A stretch of 13,672 nucleotides of DNA from an uncultured Clostridia bacterium (GTDB lineage: Bacteria > Bacillota > Clostridia > Christensenellales > CAG-138): assembly GCA_937894955.1 (NCBI GenBank), contig CALAXO010000106.1:1-13672 (forward strand). The letters are read 5' to 3'. Position 1 is the first letter of the stretch. Each line of letters starts with the position of its first letter. Shown in pieces: positions 6,041-13,637 of the stretch. A model generated the notes under the pieces. It saw only the letters and a program-made list of their open reading frames with translations. It was not told the origin of the DNA and ran no database searches. Both the position numbers and the translations under genes were made by a program.

Positions 6041-7327
6041 ATGAGTGAATCCCTGTTTGAAAGCAGCGAAATCGCTGCTTTGTTAAATGACTTTTTTCTC
6101 AATGATGACATAACCCGACTTGCAGTCGATGTCGGCCGTCTGCTCGGTTATCCGCTGCTCATAATTAATGACACTTTTCGTGTTGCAGCATCATACTGTC
6201 CTGCGGGCTTTACCGATTCTGTATTCGAAAATGCTGTTAAGCTCGGCGAAATTACGTATGAAGCAGGTGCGCTGATAAGCCAAAGCGAGGCACTTAACAA
6301 CGGCAGTGCTGACTACATAGAGCTTTCTGACAGCCCATTTCCGCGCAGATTCGCTCCGCTCACAAGCTCCGAAGTGCGGCTCGGTTATCTGATATGCGTT
6401 AACACGGACGGCAGAATGGCGGACATCCCGCCGCAAACATGGCAGACGGTCGAAAGGATTCTTGCAAAACAATTGTTTATCGAAGTCGGACGCATCGGCA
6501 AACCTCTCGAAACAACCGAAGAGATACTGATGCATCTGCTCGACGGCAGCTTCCCGTCAGCACCGTATTTCAAACTGCGCACCATGAACACCTACCTTGC
6601 GGATTTCCGTCCGGCAGCTTTTGCGCTGATCGACCTTTCCGCTTACCACAGCAAGTACCTCGGCAAACGATATCTCAAAACGGAGATTTATTCCCGTTTT
6701 TCCGACTCTCACGCTTTTGTGTATCGCGGGAATGTATTTATGTTTCTTCACAAGAGCTGCAACCCGGCCGAACTTGCCGCAATGGCCGAGGAGTTTCAGC
6801 TTAAAATTCTGATTTCAGACAGGATTAAAGATTTGTTTGATCTTCCCGCACTTTATCAAACCGCACGCGATGCGCTTGAAATGCTGGCCGACGGAAAATT
6901 CGGCTGCGGCAGCGTATGCAGTGTTTCGCAGATGCGCACACCGCTTATGCTGAAGCGACTTGAAAGCAGTGAAAATATTATTCCCCCAAAGCTGCGTGAA
7001 CTTGCAGCACATGACAGAAAAAAAGAAACTCAGTACTGCGAAACGCTTTATACATACCTTATATGCGGCTGTTCGCTCAAAAAAACCTGCGATATGCTTT
7101 ATACGCACCGCAACACCGTACTTTATCGTATCAGACGTATCCGTGAGGATTTCGTCATTCCTTTGGATGACCCCGCCTCCCATACAGAGATTTTGATAGG
7201 AACTTCTCTTATTTTGCTCAAAACAAAGGGTCCCTTTTTCTTCCGCCCTGTCGATGCGCCGGAATGTTTTTCAGCTCAACGTCACGCACGGAGTGCAGTA
7301 GCAGCAATTGCCGAGGAGGTCATATAA
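6041..7327 (+). CDS. PucR/CdaR-type transcriptional regulator
   Basis: Seen: 428 residues. The C-terminal PucR-type helix-turn-helix includes YCETLYTYLICGCSLKKTC, then HRNTVLYRIRRI (356-367) and a conserved ending around DDPASHTEILIGTSLIL. The middle (about 185-290) resembles the degenerate GGDEF-like domain of CdaR proteins (FALIDLSAYHSKY, SDSHAFVYRGNVFMFLH, ALYQTARDALEM). The N-terminal part (about 20-130) looks like a sensor domain (LLGYPLLIINDTFRVAASY). Start: ATG 6041 has AAAGGGG 10 nt upstream, while ATG 6002 has no ribosome-binding site and lies almost at the transcription start. Known: the family usually senses small metabolites and activates nearby genes; the ligand here is unknown. 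Its stop overlaps the next gene's ATG by one base (TAATG), so the two are translationally coupled. It is divergent from the HdeD-hsp20 pair, its most likely target besides its own operon (inference). Confidence 0.85.
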   Translation: MSESLFESSEIAALLNDFFLNDDITRLAVDVGRLLGYPLLIINDTFRVAASYCPAGFTDSVFENAVKLGEITYEAGALISQSEALNNGSADYIELSDSPFPRRFAPLTSSEVRLGYLICVNTDGRMADIPPQTWQTVERILAKQLFIEVGRIGKPLETTEEILMHLLDGSFPSAPYFKLRTMNTYLADFRPAAFALIDLSAYHSKYLGKRYLKTEIYSRFSDSHAFVYRGNVFMFLHKSCNPAELAAMAEEFQLKILISDRIKDLFDLPALYQTARDALEMLADGKFGCGSVCSVSQMRTPLMLKRLESSENIIPPKLRELAAHDRKKETQYCETLYTYLICGCSLKKTCDMLYTHRNTVLYRIRRIREDFVIPLDDPASHTEILIGTSLILLKTKGPFFFRPVDAPECFSAQRHARSAVAAIAEEVI

Positions 7328-7938
7328 TGAAAGAAAATCGAAAGTTATTGAAAGATGTCATCAAAGGAATTAAGCGCGACATGACCGACGAGGAAGTGCT
7401 TAATCTTCTCGCGGACAGCAAAGTTTCGGAAAACCCGAACCGTGAAAAAGAGAAGTACACTGTTGGGCAACGTGCCGCCGATGCAATTGCAAAATTTGCG
7501 GGAAGCTGGGCATTCATTTTTTCGTTTACCGGCATTCTCATTCTGTGGATGCTTACGAACGTGCTGCTTGCAGTGAAAGCGTTCGATCCCTATCCGTTCA
7601 TCTTGCTGAACCTTGTTTTATCATGCGTGGCAGCGATTCAGGCTCCCCTTATAATGATGAGCCAAAACAGGCAGGAAGAAAAGGACAGGCGCAGAGCCGA
7701 AAACGATTACAAGGTTAACCTCAAAACCGAAATAATGATAGAAGACCTTTACGACAAAGTTAATGCGATTTATGCTCTTCAGAAGGAACTCCGGAAAGAA
7801 CTCCAATTTCAAAAAGAAGAAGCAAACCCTGCCGCATGTCAAACGCAAAACGCGATGACAGTGCGCACCCAAAGCATTGCCCCGGAACGCAAAACCGAAA
7901 CCGAAGCAGCTGAGCAAGCAAATGGGGATAACAGCTGA
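7327..7938 (+). CDS. DUF1003 family membrane protein
   Basis: Seen: 203 residues. The family core is clear: AADAIAKFAGSWAFIFSF, then ILILWMLTN, FDPYPFILLNLVLSC, AAIQAPLIMMSQNRQ and the charged KDRRRAENDYKVNLKTE segment. There are two membrane segments (about 61-83 and 89-111). A charged helical stretch likely to form a coiled coil follows (about 112-162), then a polar Gln/Thr/Glu-rich tail. A GGAGG ribosome-binding site lies 7 nt before the ATG at 7327. A longer in-frame version starting at 7264 would overlap the regulator gene and lacks a site. The function of DUF1003 proteins is unknown; they are mostly small inner-membrane proteins. The one-base overlap with the regulator gene and the terminator 35 bp after the stop define a two-gene operon. 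Confidence 0.92.
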   Translation: MKENRKLLKDVIKGIKRDMTDEEVLNLLADSKVSENPNREKEKYTVGQRAADAIAKFAGSWAFIFSFTGILILWMLTNVLLAVKAFDPYPFILLNLVLSCVAAIQAPLIMMSQNRQEEKDRRRAENDYKVNLKTEIMIEDLYDKVNAIYALQKELRKELQFQKEEANPAACQTQNAMTVRTQSIAPERKTETEAAEQANGDNS

Positions 7939-7972
7939 AGTCACATTTACCGAAATCATCGATTCACCGCAA

Positions 7973-8022
7973 AACTCTCGGACAGCGTCCTGCCGTCCGA
8001 GAGTTGCTTTTTGTTATTTTTC
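7973..8022 (+). terminator. Terminator after the DUF1003 gene
   Basis: AACTCTCGGAC (7973-7983) pairs perfectly over 11 bp with GTCCGAGAGTT (7995-8005) around an 11-base loop, followed by GCTTTTTGTTATTTTT. The other strand has only a short T-run after the stem, so it may act weakly for the convergent dockerin gene as well. Confidence 0.9.
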
Positions 8023-8048
8023 AATAACCGAATTGAGATTCCGAAACC

Positions 8049-8089
8049 CATCCGGTTTCATCCGGTTTCATCCGGTTTTATCCGCGTTT
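8049..8089. repeat. 10-bp tandem repeat, about four copies
   Basis: CATCCGGTTT occurs three times without change (8049-8058, 8059-8068, 8069-8078), followed by a diverged fourth unit TATCCGCGTTT (8079-8089). The array ends one base before the stop codon of the minus-strand dockerin gene, in its 3' flank. The period is close to one helical turn. It is too short and spacer-free to be a CRISPR. Confidence 0.9.
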
Positions 8090-8090
8090 C

Positions 8091-11000
8091 TCACAAAGCC
8101 ATTGCGGCACGAAGAATCACAAGTGCATCACTGATTTCGACTCTGCCGTCGTTATTCATGTCCGCAGCAATCAAGTCAAGCTCATCACCGTTGATAAGCT
8201 GCATTGCGCAGTGCATAACAAGCAATGCATCCTCAATGTTCACAATTCCGTCCCCGTTGACATCGCCCTGCTCCGCCGAACCTGCGGGATAGCTCACGAT
8301 GAACATCGAAGTTACCTCTGCGCGTGGGTCAAACACCAGCTCCGCCGCTGCGGTTTCGGTGTTGATTTCGTAAACACCGGTAATAATACTATTGTCCGAA
8401 GCAATTCTGATATCCGCAAAGTACAGCGTATTCGTGCTGCGATCGACCGCCATGGAGGAAATAGCCTGATAAGCAAGTCCCGTGCTGCCGATGCGCGTTC
8501 CGACGCCCGTACCTTTGTCAATGCGGTACAGTATGCCTGTTCCGAGTTCCACGGAGTACATTATGCCGTTATTATCGACAGCGATGCTGTAACAGTCGCT
8601 TTCCGGTCTTGAAATGAACGTTACCGCGCCCGTTTCAAGGTTGACCGTGCCGAAGCTGAGACCGCTGCCGGTATTGTCAATGTAGATGCAGTACATAAGG
8701 CCGTTCGTGGGATCGTACGCAAGGTTATGCAGAGCCTTGTCGCAGCGGACTCTCGAAACAACAACTCCGTCAACGGACATCTTGTTCAGCCAATATTCAT
8801 GAGTCGTTGTGTTCGGCGAACCTCCCCAGAAGCTGTTCGGTGCGGGGGTTGAATAATCCCTGCCCTCGCAGAAATACACAAAGCCGTCATCGCAGTTGAA
8901 GTCGCCGCCGTAGACCGTGTAAAGACGGTTTTTGCGAATGAATGAGCTGCTGCCGTTTTCCGAATACATTGCCCAGCCGGAAATGCCGCTGCCGCCGTTC
9001 ATCGCCGCATAATAGCCGCCGATTTTACCGGTGTATGCGGGTTTTTGATACGCCGTAACATTGAATTCAACCGTTGCTGCAACAGTCCCCTTGTTATTCA
9101 TAACAGTAACCTCCGCACTGCCTTCGCCCACCGCCCAAACGGTGCTGCCGTTTTCCGCAACACGAATTACGGAAGAGTCGGAGGACAGGAAGAAGAGCGC
9201 ATCGTCGTTATATTCGGGAAGAACGCTGCAAACTATATCATGGCTTGCGCCGACGGGCAGAGTCACCTGATTCTGCTGCGGTGTGATTGTTGTGACGGGA
9301 GTTGTCGTGTTTCCGTTGTCGTTCTGCTCCGTGATGAAGTACAGACCCTGAATGCCGATATGAACATAGGACTGTCTCAAGACAACGCTGAACGATGTGC
9401 TTCCGTCCGTTTTGATGCGAACTTTGAAGATACCGCTCATGATTTCTTCGCCGAAGGCCGCAAAATACATTGTTGTGTCGTCATTGGGATCGAAAACGGC
9501 AGAAGCAATCAGGTTGATTTCGCAGCCGGTATCATTGAACAGCATAAGCTGACCGTTGGAAAGATTGACGCGGTAAAGTGCGCCCGTCATGATTTCAAAG
9601 GCGTATGCCATACCCGAGCCGTTTATCGCGAGGGTGCAGAGCGTCTGCCCGCCTTCGGGATTGCCTGCAAGGGTTCTTTCGCCCGTTTCAAGGTTCACGG
9701 TATAAAGACCGCGCACGCCGTTTGCATCGTTTGCAAGAGCATACATTATCCCGCTTGTTCTGTCAAACGCCATATCGTAAGCGGGGCTTGCGGAGGGCAA
9801 ACTGCGCACGATAACGCCGTCGGTGGTGGCCTTGAAGAACGTGTTCTCCGTGTAGCCGTAAACAAAGCCGTCCCTGTTGCAGAATTCCTGCGCATACGCA
9901 AGATAGTTCAGTCCGAGTGTTGACTGATATGCACTGCCGTCCGAAGGGTCTACCACAACCGGTCCGCGCGGAATGAAATCGTAAGTTGTTGACTCAACGA
10001 AACCGTGAATCATGTTATCCGTTTCGGGATAGTCATAACCTTCGCAATTCAGGGTGATGCTTGCAGTAAAGCCGCCGTCAACCGTGGCTGCGGTGATTAT
10101 CGCCGTGCCCTCTCCGCAGGTTATCAGCACGCCCGCCTCGTTTACATAGCCGACGGAAGTATCGCTTGACGAAAAGGTAACATTCTTGTTTGTTGCATTT
10201 GCAGGATAAACTGTCAGGAACGGATACAGATCCGTTGCGGTGCCTATTTTGAAGTTCATTTCGCCGACGCTGAACGAAACACCCGTAACTGGCACACCGT
10301 TGGGACGCTCATAATCCTCCGGAATTGTCGCAAACAGTCCGCAAAAATGCATCTTGTTCATGTTGAGTATAAGCGTTGCCTGCGCGGTCTGCGGATCCAG
10401 CTCATAAAAATCGCCGCTTGCGGGATCATCGACGGACAAGCTGCTCTTGTAACGCGCAAAGTAGAGCTTGTCGGCGGCAAGATCGTAAGTAATGCTTTGC
10501 AGGAACAGGGTCTGAACACCCGTATCACCGATGAGAGTAAGTTCGCCCGTCTGTTTGTTTACGGAATAAAGCCTTGAACCCTGACATTCGAGTCCGTACA
10601 TGTTTCCATCGCGGTCAATGGCAATGGATTCAATTTTAAGTTCACCGTCATAAACCGCAACGGGCGCAAGGGTCATCCTTTCAACATCAAACCTGTAAAG
10701 GGTTTTTGTTGATGACATTGCACCGCCGGAGCTGACAAGCAGATACGGCGTGTTCGTTGCAATATCAAACGCCGCACCGTAAATATAGTTCGACTTCAGC
10801 AATCCGTTGACGGGACATGAATCTATGAGCACGCCCTCAAGTGTGAAGGTGCACATAACGTTCTTATAGAACCCGCGAACAAGCCCCGCATTCGGATCAA
10901 AGTATGCCGTGTTCATATATTTGTTCGGAAGAGCCGTGCTGATAAGGTTCAAAGCACCTGTTTCCATATTGATTTTATAGAAGCCTGCACGGTTTGCGCC

Positions 11001-12203
11001 GATGTTTGACATCAGGAAGCCGTAAACCATGTTCTCTTCATGCTCGGGGTAAACCGGTTCGCGAACCGTAACAACGCATTCGTCATTAACGTCAGGTGCA
11101 AAAAGACCTGCCGCACGGATAACGGTCGTGCCCGCGCCGCGGCTTGTGATAACGCCCGTGTCCGAAATTGTTGCAACGCTTTCGTCGGATGAAGTGAATG
11201 CATACAGTGCGTAAGTTGTGTTTGCCGGGAACACGGATGCACTCAGGTTTTCCAACGCATAGCAATCCATGGTGATTTCATGCCTGCTGAGCGTGATGCT
11301 CTGCATGTCAACCGTTTCGGGAGTTGTAAAATCCTGCGGAATTATCGAAGTCAGGCCATAGAAATCATAATCGAAGGAACGAACCTGAGTTGATTCGGCA
11401 GTGTTCGGGTTTACAGACAGGAGCATACCGCCCCGGTCGATAACGGAGAGGTAAAGAACGCCGGTGTCAACATTGAAGCACATGCCGCAGGGATAGCCGC
11501 CCATCGTGTTTACCGTTCCTACGGTGCAGCCGATGCCGCTTTCGATATTGTATGCGTAAAGAACGGTGGTGCTGAAATCAAGCAGGTACGCCGTACCGTA
11601 CGCATCTATTGCAAGCTGCGGCGAGCTCATGGTTATATCCGCACCGATACTCTGAAGCTCACCGGTCTCAAGGTTCACAATGCTGAGGCCCTCATAGCTG
11701 TCGTACGCATACATGCTGCCGTCAGCACAGTTATATGCCATGCCGCTGACCATGTTTCCGAACGCTCTTTCCGCAATCACGATTCCGTCAAGATCCATCT
11801 TGAAGAATGTTCGCTCCGTATAGCCGTAGATATAGCCGTCACCGCCGTTGAATGCCGCCGCATATACCGGGGTTTCGGATTCATCCATGTATACGGGGTC
11901 ATCCTGATCTGCCGGGTTGAAGAAATACCAACCCGCTTCACCTATGCTGTCTCCCCGGCAATAGCCGTAAAGCGTGCCGTCGTTTTCAGGCCAGTCGGGA
12001 TTCGGCTCACCGCGCATCGGCGCGCCGAAGGTAGCCCGCAAGGTTTCACTCTGCGCCCGAGAGTCTGTCTGAACTGCGGGTTTGTCGGCCGATTTTGCTG
12101 CCTCAACAGCATTTTCGATTTCCTCCGCAAGTGCCGCGCCCGGTATGACGGAAAGGACCATCAGTACCGAGAGCAGAATCGCAAAAAATCTTTTCATTTG
12201 CAT
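8091..12203 (-). CDS. Large secreted dockerin protein with four propeller-like modules and three BIG2 domains
   Basis: Seen: 1370 residues. A signal peptide (about 1-26, cut after ALA) is followed by a short acidic linker. Four related modules of about 250 residues lie near 50-297, 383-636, 722-965 and 1056-1310. Each begins with a G-Y/F motif (GTLYGYC, MVYGFLMS, MIHGFVES, KIGGYYAA) and contains repeated blade-like strands such as LYTVNLETGERT, IAIDRDGNMYGLE and MAFDRTSGIMYAL. BIG2 Ig-like domains (about 298-377, 637-718, 967-1050) separate them, with the usual VFPANTTYALYAFTSSDESV pattern. A type I dockerin (1313-1370) has two calcium loops, DVNGDGIVNIEDA and DMNNDGRVEISDA. Start: three in-frame ATGs lie 3, 9 and 15 nt after AGGAGG; 12203, at 9 nt, is best. 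Inference: an extracellular protein docking to a cohesin scaffold, with binding or structural rather than enzymatic function. No catalytic domain is recognised. The modules are predicted propellers from sequence pattern only. Confidence 0.88.
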   Translation of the reverse strand: MQMKRFFAILLSVLMVLSVIPGAALAEEIENAVEAAKSADKPAVQTDSRAQSETLRATFGAPMRGEPNPDWPENDGTLYGYCRGDSIGEAGWYFFNPADQDDPVYMDESETPVYAAAFNGGDGYIYGYTERTFFKMDLDGIVIAERAFGNMVSGMAYNCADGSMYAYDSYEGLSIVNLETGELQSIGADITMSSPQLAIDAYGTAYLLDFSTTVLYAYNIESGIGCTVGTVNTMGGYPCGMCFNVDTGVLYLSVIDRGGMLLSVNPNTAESTQVRSFDYDFYGLTSIIPQDFTTPETVDMQSITLSRHEITMDCYALENLSASVFPANTTYALYAFTSSDESVATISDTGVITSRGAGTTVIRAAGLFAPDVNDECVVTVREPVYPEHEENMVYGFLMSNIGANRAGFYKINMETGALNLISTALPNKYMNTAYFDPNAGLVRGFYKNVMCTFTLEGVLIDSCPVNGLLKSNYIYGAAFDIATNTPYLLVSSGGAMSSTKTLYRFDVERMTLAPVAVYDGELKIESIAIDRDGNMYGLECQGSRLYSVNKQTGELTLIGDTGVQTLFLQSITYDLAADKLYFARYKSSLSVDDPASGDFYELDPQTAQATLILNMNKMHFCGLFATIPEDYERPNGVPVTGVSFSVGEMNFKIGTATDLYPFLTVYPANATNKNVTFSSSDTSVGYVNEAGVLITCGEGTAIITAATVDGGFTASITLNCEGYDYPETDNMIHGFVESTTYDFIPRGPVVVDPSDGSAYQSTLGLNYLAYAQEFCNRDGFVYGYTENTFFKATTDGVIVRSLPSASPAYDMAFDRTSGIMYALANDANGVRGLYTVNLETGERTLAGNPEGGQTLCTLAINGSGMAYAFEIMTGALYRVNLSNGQLMLFNDTGCEINLIASAVFDPNDDTTMYFAAFGEEIMSGIFKVRIKTDGSTSFSVVLRQSYVHIGIQGLYFITEQNDNGNTTTPVTTITPQQNQVTLPVGASHDIVCSVLPEYNDDALFFLSSDSSVIRVAENGSTVWAVGEGSAEVTVMNNKGTVAATVEFNVTAYQKPAYTGKIGGYYAAMNGGSGISGWAMYSENGSSSFIRKNRLYTVYGGDFNCDDGFVYFCEGRDYSTPAPNSFWGGSPNTTTHEYWLNKMSVDGVVVSRVRCDKALHNLAYDPTNGLMYCIYIDNTGSGLSFGTVNLETGAVTFISRPESDCYSIAVDNNGIMYSVELGTGILYRIDKGTGVGTRIGSTGLAYQAISSMAVDRSTNTLYFADIRIASDNSIITGVYEINTETAAAELVFDPRAEVTSMFIVSYPAGSAEQGDVNGDGIVNIEDALLVMHCAMQLINGDELDLIAADMNNDGRVEISDALVILRAAMAL

Positions 12204-12212
12204 TTGCATTTG
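12195..12212 (-). repeat. Hexanucleotide repeat (CAAATG)x3 at the dockerin gene start
   Basis: On the minus strand CAAATG occurs three times directly after AGGAGG (12218-12213). Each unit supplies an in-frame ATG (12209, 12203, 12197), giving Shine-Dalgarno spacings of 3, 9 and 15 nt and N-termini MQMQMKR, MQMKR or MKR. Gain or loss of a unit keeps the frame but changes the choice of start sites. Confidence 0.9.
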
Positions 12213-12242
12213 CCTCCTGTTGCATATTTGTGCTATAATTGC

Positions 12243-12258
12243 TACGATGTTTATCGTA
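12243..12258. promoter_or_regulatory. Palindrome at the dockerin gene transcription start
   Basis: TACGAT-GTTT-ATCGTA is a perfect 6-bp inverted repeat. It begins about where the minus-strand transcript from the promoter at 12266-12295 should start, so it is either an operator overlapping +1 or a small 5' mRNA hairpin. Confidence 0.4.
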
Positions 12259-12265
12259 TGCGTAA

Positions 12266-12295
12266 ATTGTACCACATTGTATATACGGTGTGCAA
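12266..12295 (-). promoter_or_regulatory. Promoter of the dockerin protein gene
   Basis: On the minus strand TTGCAC (12295-12290), an 18-bp spacer, and TACAAT (12271-12266) with TG one base upstream (extended -10). The predicted start near 12259 leaves a leader of about 56 nt before the chosen ATG at 12203. Confidence 0.65.
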
Positions 12296-12339
12296 GTGCG
12301 TTTTCGGAATCGAGTGCGATATTATCAAATATATTTTGT

Positions 12340-12371
12340 TTTTGCGGTTTTTAACGGCATAAACCGCAAAA
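12340..12371. promoter_or_regulatory. 11-bp inverted repeat in the divergent region (possible operator)
   Basis: TTTTGCGGTTT (12340-12350) and AAACCGCAAAA (12361-12371) are perfectly complementary with a 10-bp centre. Neither strand has a T-run after the second arm that would make it a terminator. It lies between the two divergent promoters, 20 bp upstream of the regulator's -35 box. Confidence 0.55.
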
Positions 12372-12373
12372 GC

Positions 12374-12407
12374 CGAGCCGATATAAAAAGCTTTACAAAA
12401 CGGCTCG
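12374..12407. promoter_or_regulatory. 7-bp inverted repeat straddling the regulator's -35 box
   Basis: CGAGCCG (12374-12380) and CGGCTCG (12401-12407) are perfectly complementary, 20 bp apart. The -35 box (12392-12397) lies between the arms, and the right arm is inside the promoter spacer. A dimer bound here would block RNA polymerase, which fits autorepression by the ArsR-type protein (inference). Confidence 0.45.
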
Positions 12408-12420
12408 ACTGCTGTAAAAT
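12392..12420 (+). promoter_or_regulatory. Promoter of the ArsR-type regulator
   Basis: TTTACA (12392-12397), a 17-bp spacer, and TAAAAT (12415-12420). The predicted start near 12427 leaves a short leader of about 20 nt, with GAAAGG 11 nt before the ATG at 12448. Confidence 0.6.
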
Positions 12421-12447
12421 TGTTCGTACTGAAAGGTTTTTAACTGT

Positions 12448-13551
12448 ATGCAATATAAAATCAACCCGCTGCTTGAAGCTATGACCTACCTTAACCGCCG
12501 CGCAAACGGCACGCCTGCCGACGAATTTGCAGCAGAGCTTGCCGAAAACAATCCCGCGCACCGCGCCCGAATAGAGTCCGTTGCCGCACCTGTTGTGATG
12601 CTTCAAAAAAAGCTTGATGCGATTCCCGTCGATGAGGAATCGCTCCGCCTGTTCTTCGGCGAATTTAAGAATGAATCTTCCTCGCCGTACCCTGCACCCG
12701 GGTACGGTTTCAATGCTGCCGCGCTTTTTTTCGCCGAGTGCCTTTATTGGGACTGCACCTCTTTCGATGCACTTGCCGCCCGCTGCGCTGCCCGAACAAA
12801 AGAGGAACAAACCATGGCATTCTTGACCGCACTTCTCGATTCATGCGAAATGCTGCATGATGACTGCGATGACGACTTTGCGCAGTTCTTTGATTTGCTG
12901 AACAAAAAATGCATTGCTGCGGAGGCAAAGCTCACCATCATTGACATGCTCACTCATTATAAAAAAAGGTTTGAATCTCTTTGCGCACTGATGCGTCCGT
13001 TTGTTGCTTCAACAGCGGAATCCACCGACATTTTCCGACCTGTGATTGATGAGTTCAACTCGTTATATCCCTGCTCGGCCGATGCAGGAGCGCATTTTGA
13101 AGAGCTGCTGAACACCAAGCTTCCGCAGGGCGGCGCATTGACAGTCTTTCCGTACCTGTTCGGTTTCGACAAATACATGTGTGCGTTCAATAATCGGGAA
13201 GAAAATGATGATTTCACCGCAAACCTGTTCATCGGCGCACTTTACGGCGATCTGCGCCGCATGAACACAATCTCCGTCTCTCCGCGCAGCGTTGCCCACC
13301 TTGCAAAGGCAATTTCCGACCCCAGTCGGCTTGAGCTTCTCTGCGCAATACGCGCAAAGCCGGCTTACGGGCAGGAGCTTGCGGAGCGCGCGGAACTTTT
13401 TCCGACAACGGTTTCGCACCATATGTCCAAGCTGCTCGATGCAGGTTTTGTGGAAAGCGTTCCCGAACAGGGTAAAAACTATTATATCCTCAGCAAAAAC
13501 GGTGTTCGGCACTTTTTAAAAAGCGTTGAACAGCTGCTGCTTGCCGATTAA
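12448..13551 (+). CDS. Transcriptional regulator with C-terminal ArsR-type winged helix
   Basis: Seen: 367 residues. The C-terminal part (about 280-350) is a typical ArsR winged helix: HLAKAISDPSRLELLCAIR, then GQELAERAELFPTTVSHHMSKLL as the helix-turn-helix, and LDAGFVESVPEQGKNYYILS as the wing. The first 280 residues are mostly helical by composition, with an acidic stretch (HDDCDDDFAQFF). I do not recognise a domain there; it is much larger than in plain ArsR proteins of about 100 residues. No obvious paired-cysteine metal site is visible in the winged helix, so metal sensing is not supported. Start: ATG 12448 with GAAAGG 11 nt upstream, the only good candidate. It is divergent from the dockerin gene across 244 bp with inverted repeats at 12340-12407, suggesting control of that gene and of itself (inference). 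It ends before a terminator at 13638. Confidence 0.85.
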   Translation: MQYKINPLLEAMTYLNRRANGTPADEFAAELAENNPAHRARIESVAAPVVMLQKKLDAIPVDEESLRLFFGEFKNESSSPYPAPGYGFNAAALFFAECLYWDCTSFDALAARCAARTKEEQTMAFLTALLDSCEMLHDDCDDDFAQFFDLLNKKCIAAEAKLTIIDMLTHYKKRFESLCALMRPFVASTAESTDIFRPVIDEFNSLYPCSADAGAHFEELLNTKLPQGGALTVFPYLFGFDKYMCAFNNREENDDFTANLFIGALYGDLRRMNTISVSPRSVAHLAKAISDPSRLELLCAIRAKPAYGQELAERAELFPTTVSHHMSKLLDAGFVESVPEQGKNYYILSKNGVRHFLKSVEQLLLAD

Positions 13552-13637
13552 GTTTGCTCCTTCCGTTCGCTGTTCCGCACCACTCCGGAAAGTTCTGCCC
13601 CAACTTTTTTACCGCGGGATCCGGTACGGAGCTTTCA

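Noticed and set aside
8049..8089. CRISPR-like array
   Set aside because: The units are only 10 bp and directly adjacent with no spacers; no cas genes are present.
9045..9923. 292-codon plus-strand frame
   Set aside because: It is antisense inside the dockerin gene, whose domains are clear. The peptide has no recognisable fold or ribosome-binding site.
12340..12371. Terminator between the divergent genes
   Set aside because: The genes on either side point away from it, and no T-run follows the second arm on either strand.
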